DNA from: Strongyloides papillosus
Lineage: Eukaryota > Nematoda > Chromadorea > Rhabditida > Strongyloididae
NCBI GenBank assembly: GCA_005656395.1
Contig: SRSI01000066.1
Span: forward strand, 868,001-932,000
Length of the DNA stretch: 64,000 nt
Direction: 5' to 3'
Each line of letters starts with the position of its first letter. Position 1 is the first letter of the stretch. The notes under the pieces are model-generated. The model did not search any database, was not told the origin of the DNA, and saw only the letters and a list, made by a program, of their open reading frames with translations. Below are positions 23,460-35,037 of the stretch, in pieces. A program made the position numbers and the translations under genes.

Positions 23460-26336
23460 TACCGATAAATGGAAAAAATTAAATTGTTTTATAAAAAAAT
23501 AATCTACTTGTTTTGAAAAGCGATATTTGTTATAGAAAATTATTTTATTTTAAATTATTTTTTTCAATCACATCATTAGAGTTATATAAATGTCTTTATA
23601 AATATTGTTTCTAAATATGTAATATAAATTATGTCATTTCCGTTTTTGTATCTGTTTTTTATTCATGTGTTCTTAATATCTATTGACAGAAATATAATAA
23701 ACAGTTAGTCTCAGTTTCTAATGTTTTAAAGATCGTTGTTATAATTAGTTAGTTCGAAATTTATTTTGCAAAAACTTGTATTTTTTCATTTATTTTAATT
23801 TTATATATATATAAGATTGGTGCAAAAGTTCTGTTGCTTTTTTGCAGAAAATTAAAAACCATATAAATTTAATGAGAAAATTTTTTAATTTGTAATATAT
23901 TATCTAAAATTTTCCACCATTTATTAAGTACATTTTTGATTCCTGGTGTGAAAAATTTCTTAATCTTTTTGAAGAAAGATTCAAAAAATCAATGTTTACT
24001 TTGTCAACTCTATTAAAGCATTTATCGATTAAAAAATTATGTAGGGACAAAAAAAGTAGTAATTTGATGGAATACACCTAAAGAGTATATTAAATAAAAA
24101 AATCTCATACCTTAATTCATCACAATTTCTACGAATCTTTAATGTCATTTGTTGTCATATTGAAGAACATCTTTCTCATAATTTTTCAAATTTCGTGATT
24201 TTTTAAAAATTTTCTTGAGCAATTTTTGATAACATGTTACATTAGAGTTCATAAAAAAATGGTTTGCACGTGAGAGTATTTTAAAAAAAAAACTTCATTA
24301 GAAGCACCACGAATGCCTTCTTAAACCTCGAAACTCATCTCTTTGATTCCAAATTTCGCGAACAGTCCCCACACTGTTCTAACATCTACTACACCTTTCT
24401 TTAGTAAAAGGAAATATTGCATAGATGATATAACTCACAGATTTGTAATATACTTTTTTTTCTTAAGTACAAATAAATAAGCCAAATTCAACCATTTTCT
24501 AATAAAGAAAATGACTCTAATATTGGAGCGAATTAAAGTTTCCAATATATATGGTAGTTACTATATAATTTATTTTATTGAAAACCAAACATTTCATAGG
24601 AGTAATAAACATTATCGGAATTATAGAAATTAATAGCATACATTATATTTGTCGTTTTACATAAAATTATCTAAATTGAAATTATAAATCTATAAATAAT
24701 ACATGGCTTATTGAATACTAAACACTTAGAAATAAACAAGATTATGTTAACTACAAAATTCTAGACCCATATAATTAAAATTTTAAATGCTTTCAACTTT
24801 CTGTAAACATATTTTTGATTTCATTTATGATGAAGAAAAAATAGGTATATGATAATGTGTCAAATAATAACAATTTTTTTCTTTAACGTCAATAATGAAA
24901 AAAAACCTAAAAAATTAAACAATTTTAGTATATAAATAACTGACAAGTCATTTTAATTAAATTATCATTAAAAAACATTATCCAAAATTAACTCTAGTTG
25001 AATTTTTTTAGCAAAAAATAAACAAGGAAATTTATCTGTTTGTGCAGAAGTTAATTTGAAGGTGTTGAGTATATATCAATACTAGGATAAGACATTGAAT
25101 TCCTCACCATAAAAGGAAATGAAAAAATTATCTTTCTAGTAATAGTGGTCAATTTTAATGATTGAAAACACATATGTCAGTACTAGAAATATCTATTATT
25201 CTTTTAACTTTTAAAATATATCCTAGAATATTTTCATAAAAATTACTTCTTTTTATTTTGTTTCATATTTAAATAATAATACTATGATTTTTTTTTATGT
25301 ATTCAACCATATAGTTTTAAAAAGATTTTAATTTTTAAGTGAAGTTGTAAAGAAAATGATAAATTGGCTTAAATTTTTTACACAATTTTAAAAAAAAATC
25401 AAACTTTTTTAGATTTATCTGTCAAATTTTCAAAAAAAAAGTAGTTTTCAAAGTTTATTAATTATTTTAATAATATACAAAAGTATACGATATTTAAACT
25501 TAATGAAAAATTTTCATTTTTTTAATAAATCATTAAAAGAATGTACACACAATTTCTCTATATGTGGAAGAAAAAATTTCTAACAAAACTTTCAACTACT
25601 ATTGAAAATTATAAAAAAAAGATCTGATTGTTTTTTTATTAAACTACTTAATATAAATTTCAAATTATATGTGGTGTTTACCTATACTTTTTAAATCAAA
25701 AGCTGAGTTAAAAAATTAGTATTAACATTTTTTATTATTATTATCATTGCTTATCAAAATTTTATATTAAAAAAATGAAAAATTGCGCAATTAAAGTTAT
25801 TTTATTTGATTATACACTATTAAATATTTGTCATATTATAATCTTGTAACAATATTTAAACATTACATCCAGATAAAAATGTTTTAAAATGTTAAGATAT
25901 CTTTTTACTCAATAAAATAATTTAAAAGCTCTTTGTTGTTAAAAAATAATACTTTGAAACTAAGCACAAGTCATAATAGTTATTAGCCAACTTTAATTAT
26001 CAATTTCTATTTGATTATATAACACATACCTCATCAAAATATCTCATAAACGAAAAAAAATAAAATAATTTATCATTTAATTTAAAATATAATATATCTT
26101 TAAAATATAACTCTATTTTCTTTTGGTTCAATCAATCTCTTGTTGTCATTTAATATTTTCTTATTTTTGATACAAACATTTTGCACTCAATTATTTGAAA
26201 AATAGCATCATTAAATATTTAAATGAATGCTTAATGATATTAATATAATCATCTTAGTTAATATTTGTTAATGGCATTTACTACCACATACATTTAATTT
26301 TTATAATAGATCAAGAAAGTTAGACTTATTGTTGAG
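23460..26336. other. Intergenic region containing a dead mariner
   Basis: 2.9 kb between the PPP1R21-like gene and the K2P channel. Apart from the mariner remnant listed separately it is AT-rich with many poly-A/poly-T runs and no coding signal. Confidence 0.5.
23811..24480 (-). mobile_element. Degenerate mariner-family transposon
   Basis: The left edge, ATAAGATTGGTGCAAAAGTT next to a TATATATA run, matches the terminal inverted repeat of Hsmar1/cecropia-type mariners (GGTTGGTGCAAAAGT). Reading the minus strand inward gives broken transposase pieces. Near 24330-24390 is a DNA-binding piece, VDVRTVWGLFAKFGI; near 24150 is LQYDN, matching the catalytic (L)xxDNA region. Near 24050 is VYSIKL in place of PYSPDL, and towards 23900 a decayed C-terminus with INGGKF in place of a RW.K-type motif. 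There are many stops and frameshifts, and the distance between pieces is several hundred bases short of a full 1.3-kb element, so it carries internal deletions. No convincing right-hand inverted repeat was found. Inactive fossil copy; the right border is approximate. Confidence 0.75.
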
Positions 26337-27673
26337 ATGGCATTTCTTGCTAAACTTTATATTGCCTTGAAGGAACATGTTCATGGAGTTTTCAAATTAT
26401 TAACTCCATTATTAATACTTTCTGTTTTTACTATAGTTGGTGCATTTGTATTTGTTGCTTTAGAAAGTTCTAGTGAATTGGAAAATATTCAAAATAATTA
26501 TGAAGCAAGGGAGAAATTTATAGAGGTATGAAAGAATCTATTTTTAATGATGATATCTATTTTTAGTCTACTGCATATAGGTTAAATACAATTAAAAGTA
26601 TGTCTCCGATTCAAGCATACAATCATACAATAAAAACACTAAAAGAATTTGTCAAAAGTATTGGAGCAGATCTTCCAACGGAAGATGATGCTATGTGGAC
26701 ATTTTGGGGTGCTTTGTACTATTCCGTAACAGTTTATACAACAATTGGATATGGAAATATTGCTTGCGAGACATCAGGTGGCCGTTTTGCTACAATAATA
26801 TATGCTTTCATTGGAATACCCTTAGCTTTACTTTGCCTTATTGGTCTAGGATCAACCATGGCCGCTGGTTGTAAATATATATGGAAAATAGTACATAAAG
26901 CTGGGAAAGTTGTCAATATTAATTTAGAGGATAAAATGGAAGAAATTGTTCCAACAAAAAATGTAGATAATGATTCTAATGACAACAATGATTTACTTAG
27001 TTTCCCTATTAGTTTTCTTCTTCTTATTGCCATAGTTTTTGTTTTACTTGTTGCTGCGATATTTTTGTTAATTGAAGATGATTGGACATATGGAACAAGT
27101 TTATATTTTTCATTAATTAGTTTCTTGACAATTGGTTTTGGGGATGTAACACCAAAAAGTGAAAATATCATTTTAGTTGCTATTCTTCTTCTTTTTGGTC
27201 TTTCATTAATTTCAACCGTTCTCAATATTATACAACAACAAATTGAGGAGTTAACAACTGGAATGCAAAGTTCAATAGATAAAGAATATATAGATGCACT
27301 TGATAAAGCTGAAAAGAGTGGTGAAATTACAAAAGAACAATCAGAAGTAATACGTAGAACCAGTCAAGGTGCCGATTCAATGAATACAAAACAAGAGATT
27401 CAAGGCGAAACAACGATACTAATTGATAATGATGGAAAATCAGCTGAAGAAATAAAAGAACCAACAACAAATATAGATCCTAAAACACTTGATGTTATTA
27501 TTCAAAAGATGCCTTTAAAAAGTCGCTTAATATACTATGCAATGCCTTCTAGTAATAAAAAACGATTAATGGAGCATGTAGAAGCAAAAAATAGACTAAA
27601 AACCATTGGAATACAAACTGAAGATTGGCTATTTGAAAAAAAATTGAATCGTACATTATCGACACATAAATAA
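26337..27673 (+). CDS. Two-pore-domain potassium channel (TWK type)
   Basis: Two exons, 26337-26525 and 26567-27673, give 431 aa. A K2P background potassium channel of the plasma membrane, working as a dimer. Seen in order: TM1 (LLTPLLILSVFTIVGAFVFVALE, about 21-43); an extracellular cap with YNHT glycosylation site; pore 1 with selectivity filter TTIGYG at 121-126; TM2 (ATIIYAFIGIPLALLCLIGLG); a cytoplasmic loop with Asp/Asn-rich stretch; TM3 (FPISFLLLIAIVFVLLVAAIF); pore 2 with LTIGFG at 250-255; TM4 (IILVAILLLFGLSLISTVLNI). The filter pair GYG/GFG is the normal K2P arrangement. The 150-residue C-terminal tail is polar. Nematodes have dozens of twk genes, so I do not assign one. An acceptor-like TATAATAG ends 27 bases before the ATG. 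Confidence 0.95.
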
Positions 27674-28921
27674 CAAATTTATTTTTTATCATATAAATAT
27701 AAAATTTAATTTTTATCCTATAAATATAAAAATTTAATTTTTAATTTTCTATACAAGTTTTTCTTAATGCTTTATAATTACATTTAATGACAAAATATGT
27801 ATTTTTAATTTTAAAATTAATTGAATAAAAATTGTTTTACTATAAAAACCATTAGAAATTTAACTTAATAGTAATTTTACAATATATCTTTGTATCTTAT
27901 TTTGTTTTCATAATTTGTAACAGCTTCATTATGTATAAAATTTCAAATATTTTAGCATAACGTTTGGATTCCTTTTAAAACGTTATTGATTTCCCTTAAA
28001 TAAAGTAATTAAATGTTATCAAAAATATTTTCCTATTTTTTAATCTTTTAGTTAGCCTTTTTTCATTTGGTTTTTTTTCATTTCCCATTGAAAGAGTAAA
28101 ATGAGTACTTGTGAGTGGGGGTTAAGTGATAATAAATCATATATATCTTATTTTTTTAACGATATAATTTGTTTCAATTCTTTTTGATATTGTTTACTGT
28201 TGAATTTTAATCCCATGTAATCCTTTTTAGTATATATTATCTTATTTCTTTTAAATTGCTGAAATAAATTTTTTTTCAAATTACTTTTTTTTTACTAGTT
28301 TTATTGTTCATTAATATAACTTTTTAAAAGTATTTCTTTCCCATTCAATAGAACTCTTGTTTTTGTTTTAATATGTGCAAATTAAAGTAAAAAGTGAAGA
28401 AAAGTGTATAGTAAAAAAAACGACACATGTAAACATCTTCCATTTTAACTCCACTAAATATTATAAAAAAATACATATTTTTCGTACATTAAAATATTTG
28501 TTTTCAACTTGTACTTAATCATATTTATCGAAATAAATAGATACATTTTAAATTTATATACTACAACAAATACTCGAAGACTATTACGAATATTTTTAGC
28601 ATTCATATTTTGTCAATGTTTAAGAGAGATGTTAAATACTTCAACTGTCCTAGCTTTATTATCTCATTTGGAATTTCTGTTAATAAGAGTAATATATATA
28701 CTCTATTTTAAAAAACAAACAATCATGATTACACCGAAATAGAAATATTATCAATATTTTGTTTACAATTTTCCTATTATATTTCTTTGTCACCACTTTC
28801 GTCATGTATAATTGATTTGAATGATTTTTAATCAATGTTAATTTCACAATATTATTTAAAATCCTTTTAACTGTTTAAAATCATTTAACGATTTCAATGA
28901 TTTTATAGAGTTAATTTTAAA
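27674..28921. other. Intergenic region
   Basis: 1.25 kb between two + strand genes. Apart from the short tandem duplication listed separately and T-rich tracts, nothing recognised. The acceptor-like TTTTATAG at 28901-28908 lies 13 bases before the MEMO1 start and may be a leader splice site. Confidence 0.45.
27682..27738. repeat. Two-copy tandem repeat after the K2P gene
   Basis: Two adjacent copies of a unit of about 28 bases (TTTTTATCATATAAATATAA, then an A/T tail) differing by a single substitution and one A. It lies directly after the K2P stop codon, so it is probably in the 3' UTR. No inverted structure is obvious. Confidence 0.6.
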
Positions 28922-29868
28922 ATGGCTATTAGAAGTGCATCACATGCTGGGTCTTGGTATAATGGTATTGCCAAAGAACTGAATTCACAATTGGATACAT
29001 GGCTTTTAAAAGCAACTGAAAAGAAAAGTGAAATTGGCGCTAAAGCAATTATTTCACCGTAAGAATAAACTTTAAAATTACCATTAAAATATTTTTTAGT
29101 CATGCAGGATACACATATTGTGGGAAAACTGCAGCCTATGGATTTAAACAGATAAATCCAGTAAATGTAAAAAAAATTTTTATTTTGGGACCATCTCATT
29201 GTGTTTATTTGAAAGGGTGTGCATTAACAACATGCACTGAGTATGAAACACCATTTGGAAATCTAAAAATTGATTTACCACTTGTTGAGGAATTAAAAAG
29301 AACTGGTGAATTTCATGCAATGGACACTAAATACGAAGAGGATGAACATTCTATTGAAATGCAACTCCCATTTATTGCTAAAATAATGACATCTGTTAAG
29401 TCTTTGAATGATTTCACAATTATACCTATTCTTGTTGGTTCAGTTCAAGGTAACATGCAAAAAAAGTTTGGATCGATTTTTCAAAAGTTCATTACATCAC
29501 CAGAGACTCTTTTTGTTATTTCTTCTGATTTTTGTCATTGGGGTAGACGATTTGATTTTTATCCATACAATCCTAATTCAGGTGTTCCTATTTGGCAGCA
29601 AATTCAGGCACTTGATAAAAGTGGTATGAATGCAATAGAGTCACTAGATCCTGATGCATTTGATGGATATATGAATAATACTCAAAATACTATTTGTGGT
29701 AGTGCTCCAATTCGAATTTTACTCTCAGCTGTTAAAAGTGCTAGAGAAAAAAATAATATTGACTGTAAATTAGAATTTCTGAATTATTCTCAATCAAGTC
29801 AAGTCACACATTCTCATGATAGTTCTGTCAGCTACGCTTCGGGGGTCTTGTGGGTCAATAACAAGTAA
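28922..29868 (+). CDS. memo-1: MEMO1 homologue
   Basis: Two exons, 28922-29058 and 29100-29868, give 301 aa (human 297). MEMO1 is a conserved cytosolic protein resembling class III extradiol dioxygenases, linked to ErbB2-driven motility, redox control and metal binding. Alignment runs end to end: ASHAGSWY at the start; HAGYTYCGKTAAYGFKQ across the splice; IFILGPSH; DEDEHSIEMQLPFIAK-type block (seen as EEDEHSIEMQLPF); TIIPILVGS; FVISSDFCHWGRRF; NTICGSAPIRILL; and SSVSYASGVL at the end. The conserved His and Cys residues used for metal binding in the human protein (HAG, PSH, ICG contexts) are all present. Ends 240 bases from the convergent emb-4 gene. Confidence 0.96.
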
Positions 29869-30112
29869 TTTTTTGTCATAATTTGACCTTATGTCTTGAT
29901 GTTATAATAATATCCTTTCTAGCATAACTTTCATATAAAAAATATGCTGTTTGTAGATATTATCATTGGCATTTAATAATCGATTGTAAGAATTTTTATT
30001 CAAGCCATTTGTTGATAATTTATTTAACAATAAATAAAAGAAATGGTATTTAATATAAACTGGAAAAAAATTTAAGAAAAATAAGTTAAACAAAGTAGTT
30101 AATGTATTGTAG

Positions 30113-33100
30113 CTATTTGGTGTTCTTTGATGTTTTTTCATAATAACATCTATCCACGAATGAACGAAATTCTTCAACATTTTTCATAGTTGTTTTGTTG
30201 GTTGATCCATCTTCTTTAGTTTCCCCTGTTGGTGAATATTTTTCATCTTTATAAATTTCAAGAGACATCGGTTTTGTTCTAAAAACATTGATAATTGGAT
30301 GGAGTTCTATACATTGTTCAAAAAGAGAAAATTTCCCAAAGACATACAAACCTAGTCTAGCTCTTGACATTGCAACAATAAATCTTCTTACATCACGTAA
30401 ATATCCAACACTTTCTGTTCTTACTAATGATAAAATTATATAGTCATTCTGTTGACCCTGGAAAACATCAACAGTTGCAATTTTATCAGGTGATCCGTAA
30501 AATTTACTATCCCCACACCTTCTTTTCCAAAGTTCACGAATCAAATGAGCCTGTCCATTGTAAGTTGTCAAAATAGTAATTTTTTCGGCAGGATATCCAA
30601 GAAGTCTCATATATTTAAATAATGTAACAGAGTATTCAGCTTCAGCAATATTTTGATAGAAGTATGGTTTTGGTGTTATTTCACCTTGTCCATTGATATC
30701 AGGAACATCAATAAATTGGAAATTATGGACAAATCCAGGATTACGAACCTTAAATAGATTGCTGTTTTGTACATGAGGTAATGATGTAAGATTAGGATAT
30801 CTCCAAGAATAAAGTTTGAGTATTTCATCTCGTGTTCTTCCTTGTTTATCTAAAATTATTAGTGGTACACCAAGTCTTACAAATCTTGTAAACAGTGATT
30901 GTTCCATATTTGAATATTTTTGAAAAGCAATGTTCTGAATAATTGGTGGAAGTTGATTGTGATCTCCAATCATTATCCATCTTTTCAAACGATTAGAATT
31001 ATTAACTGGATTTTGAAGAAGTAAAGGAATGAATGTTTCAACTTCCAAAATTTGAGCACTTTCTTCCATTAAAATATTATCATAAGTAAAACCAAGTTCA
31101 ACGAGATCTTTTCTTTTCAATGCAGCATGTGTACATGTCATAGCAACAATTTTTGCCTCTTTAGTCATCAAATATTCACTTTGGTCTTTTTTATTTTTTA
31201 ATAATTCTAATGATCTATATTTAGAAAGTTCAATAAAGATATCAGATATACTTTTCCATACTGCTGAAGCAATGTCAAAATTAAAACTATCCGTTGCAAT
31301 ATTTTCGTCTTTTTCAACTTTTTCAAAGTATTCTTTAAATGGAAAAGATTCATACAAATTTTCTGCCTTGTTTGCTTCACTAATAAATTTTTTCCACATT
31401 TTGGTTAATATTATTTTGAATAGCTGAGTTGCCGTTTCACAAGAATATTCATAATCACCCTCTATTTTCAATGAATCTTTTATAACCTTTACTTTTCCTA
31501 ACAATTCGTTTCGCATATTTTCTGCGTAGTTGACTCTACCATAACGTGTAAAATCTTCTTCAGTTTGCAATGCTTCTTCGCCATGGCCTAAACGTAATAA
31601 ATGTTTAACATCGATATCAAGAAGTATAAGTTTTTCAAACATTTGATTTAAAGCTTGATTAGATTTTGTTACTATAAGAATTCTTTGATCAGGATGATTG
31701 TGATATAAATTTAAAATTATTTGAACTGCAACATCCGTTTTTCCTGTACCAGGTGGACCAACAATCATTGTTAATCCAGGTTCCATTCCTGATTTTATCG
31801 CTTCAATTTGAGAGGGAGTAAATCTTATTTTGTTTCTCTTTGAAGTATGTTTTTTTAGAACGCATTTATCAGAAGGACCATTTTCAACATAAATATTTGT
31901 ATTGATTTCACTATTTTCGTCATATTTTAATTTTAAGTCGTTGAAAGTAAGTTTAAAAGAACCGTTAAAATTAATATTTTCAGCAAAAATAACTTTGTTA
32001 TTAGGAAAACTCTCTACTACATGATCAGAATCTAAGAAAGTGTCATTAAAATTTAATGTTTCATAGGCTGTTCCAATTTCTTTATAGTGAGCAGAAGATG
32101 GGTCTCCATATCCTAGTAGAAGTTCTTCTAGCCATGTTGGTACAACACATTCTGTGTTCAATAACTGCCTTATTGTTTCTAGGACACCTTTAAAGTTATT
32201 CGATTTTGAATCTCTTTTAATAATAACGTTAAATGACGTATATAAATCATTGTCAACTTTATTATTAACTCTTTTAACATAATCCTTTTGAAATTGATTT
32301 GAATCAAATATAACTCTAATTATTCGTTTTAAACCATCAAATTTCTTTGTATTATCCTCAAATTCGTAGTCTTCAATTGGTTCACCATACTTATCTATAA
32401 AACATTCAACTTCACATCCTCTTACGTTTATAACTTCCATCATATCAAAAAAGTTGTTACTTTTTGAAAAGAATGAAAATAATTTTTCTCTGAATTCATC
32501 ATTACTTATTACATCACCTGATTCATCTCTAAGACTAATTTCTTTGTCAAATTTTGCACTAACTGTAACTAAAAAACAAATATCATGCTTTCGAATACTA
32601 TCCCACTCTTTCTTTTTATTAAAATTTGTATAATTGTCAGGTAAAACATATTGAATCTCTCCTTTTACAACTGATGGAACTTTTTCACCCACTTTAGGTT
32701 TATCAATATGAACAATCTTAGATGATAGAATTTGTAGCCCTTTATTTGATTGCCCGTAAAATTCCGTTTTTGATTTCAAATTATCATAAACTAGTACAGG
32801 CATCATTCTTCTGAGAGTCTCTTCTATCTCTTGTCTAATTTCAAAAGTACTTTCCAACTTAAACAAATTAAAATTTCTTATCAAATAATCATTTAGTGTT
32901 AAAAATTTTAAATTTAATTTGTCTAAGGGCAGAATTTCATCTCCTTTATAATCATCAAAAGGTATCAATTCTTCATCCCAAATTAGTTCTTCGTTTGGGA
33001 ATAGTGGTTGATCATTAATTTGATCTCGTTGATTCAAACATTTTTCACTGTGTAAAATTAAGATTTCTACTAATTCAGCAAAAGTTAAAGTTGAAGTTTC

Positions 33101-34333
33101 ATGTTCGTTAATCAATCCCAAATATTCCATCAAATTAGAAAGTGTTTTTTGAGATACCTGTGAGGCAAGCTTTTTTATTACATTTCTATTATCAATTGCA
33201 GATGCATTTAAACAATAAAATTCATGGAGTTCTTCATCTGCAATTTTTAAACAGGCTTTTTGCAATTCACCGATTTTCTTGTAATGTTCTTTTTCTATTT
33301 CTGATAATGTTAAAGATTTCCCATAAATTTCATCAATCTCAAATTTGGAGTAGTAAATTAATTTTCCTACTAATTTTGAAAAATTTGTTCCAACATCAGT
33401 CGTTATAAGTTCCGAAAGTTGGCAAAAAGCTACCAAATGTGATGCTTTTAATAAACAGTTAAAAAATCTTCTTGTAGTTAATTGTGATTCAATGTCGATA
33501 AAGAATTCTAAGCATTTCTCCATGTAATTGAGACGACATATAGACTCCTCAGTGTAGTTATTTATCTCAAATTCTTTAAGTACGTCACAAAAGTGTTTCA
33601 ACAATTTCCAAAAGAAATTAAAATAAAATCTAGCTTCTTCCTTCTCCTCATCACTTTTTTTCTCAAAATCAAATATACTTTTATTGTAAAATTTCTTAAT
33701 TTTAATGTTGTTCCCAAAGTAAATATCTCTTTGTTTTTTACTAATATTTGACAACATCAAAATATTACAAACAGGAACAACATTTTTCTTGATAACTTCA
33801 ATTTCTAATGATTGCATAAAGGCATCTAACAATCCAATTAAATAAACTTTTTTAAACAAATTCTTTGTTTCCCCCACTTCTATTAATCTTTGGAGTATGC
33901 ATTTAAAGAAGAAATTGAAATTCTCTGGATGATCTTCTACACACTAAAATATTAATTATCATAAGTTTAAATGAAAATAACATACCTTCCAAACATCCGA
34001 TCTACTTTTATATTTTTCTGTTAAAATAATAACAATTAACATAAGATATTCATGAGAGTATGTTTCTTCATTAAACGATATCCAAAGATAGTCTTCTAGA
34101 AAATGATGATATTCAAGGTACTTGATTTTCTTTTTATTATAACCACTTTCTTTAGAAATATCTTGATATACTTCCTTTAAAAGTTTTTCATCTATTTTAT
34201 CATTATTAACATCAAATTTTTTTGAAATTTCTATCGCTTTCTAAAATAAAATAATTAATACAAAAATTGTTAATAAAAAACATACAGTAACAACACTATC
34301 TGCTTCACTATTCGCTACAACACTGTACTCCAT
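30113..34333 (-). CDS. emb-4: Intron-binding spliceosomal helicase Aquarius
   Basis: Three exons, 34333-34286, 34240-33986 and 33943-30113, give 1377 aa (human AQR 1485). Aquarius is an SF1 RNA helicase of the intron-binding complex; it binds the intron upstream of the branch site. The C. elegans orthologue EMB-4 connects splicing with nuclear RNAi. Seen: the N-terminal armadillo-like part from FLEDYLWISFNEE onward; Walker A GPPGTGKT at about 830-837; motif LIVTKSNQALNQ; LLRLGHGEE; motif II as EESA (about 1061-1064; the family has EEAA rather than DEAD); motif III IMIGDHNQLPP; LTTYNGQ; the arginine-finger region FQGQQNDYIILSLVRT; and VAMSRARLGLYVFG. All helicase residues appear intact. The C-terminal tail is shorter and more polar than in vertebrates. 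Confidence 0.97.
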
Positions 34334-34479
34334 TGTAGTAGATTAATAAATGACAAAAAAAAACTTTTTAAATTTTTGGCGAAATTATTTAAGTATACAA
34401 ATTGGAATTATGTTTATACAAAGATTAGTGAAATAAAAAATTATTTTAAAAAAATTTATTACAAATAAAAAAGAAACTA

Positions 34480-35037
34480 TTATTGTGTTGTTTTTTGTCT
34501 TTGTAAGTAACAACTAGGAACACCTTTCCTCATTCCCTTAAGCATTGTAACTGTTGATTCACCATTCTTGAATTTCATTTCAAAATCTATCATTTGTCTC
34601 CAAAAACCAGTGTTTGGAGATATTATGGGACGAATCGTATTAATATGATGATATGCCTCTTGTAATGAAGCATTTTCCAAAGCTATTAAAGAAACCATTG
34701 CTAATGTTGGAGATCTGGATACACCAGCTGAACAGTATATTAATACTTTACCATTCTAAAAATATTATCAATTTACATTTTAATTTAAACCCACTGAATC
34801 TTTTACTTCTTTTACAAATTCGATGACAGTGTCAAAATATTTTTCAATTTTTTCTACTTCCTTATCATTAATTGGAACTTCTAAATATTTTATTCCTTCA
34901 AATTTTTTTGTATTTGGAATATTTGTGCAATCAATAATATGAGTTATCCCTAACTTTCTGATTTTTGTCTCATAAACACACCCATATCCAGAAATGTACA
35001 TGTATGGTGTTATTTCTGAGATAGAAAGTAAAGACAT
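34480..35037 (-). CDS. Atypical dual-specificity phosphatase
   Basis: Two exons, 35037-34795 and 34755-34480, give 172 aa. A compact DUSP catalytic domain with no extra modules, like the DUSP14/18/21/28 group. Seen: the opening SISEITPYMYISGYGC; general-acid loop VPINDKE (D58); P-loop CSAGVSRS with nucleophile C89 and R95 (C-x5-R intact); the following helix TLAMVSLIALENASLQEAYHHI; and RPIISPNTGFWRQMIDFE, the typical R-P-x-x-x-P-N-x-G-F-x-x-Q-L-x-x-(Y/F)-E end. A GTGGG donor at 34794 is used because it is the only one that keeps the P-loop in frame. Substrate unknown; phosphotyrosine/threonine proteins or RNA 5' ends are possible for this group. Confidence 0.9.

Noticed and set aside
26734..27225. 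163-codon minus-strand frame
   Set aside because: Lies antisense to the K2P pore region and is a by-product of its codon pattern; no independent signals.
33142..33408. Plus-strand frame within the Aquarius gene
   Set aside because: Antisense shadow of a well-supported coding exon.
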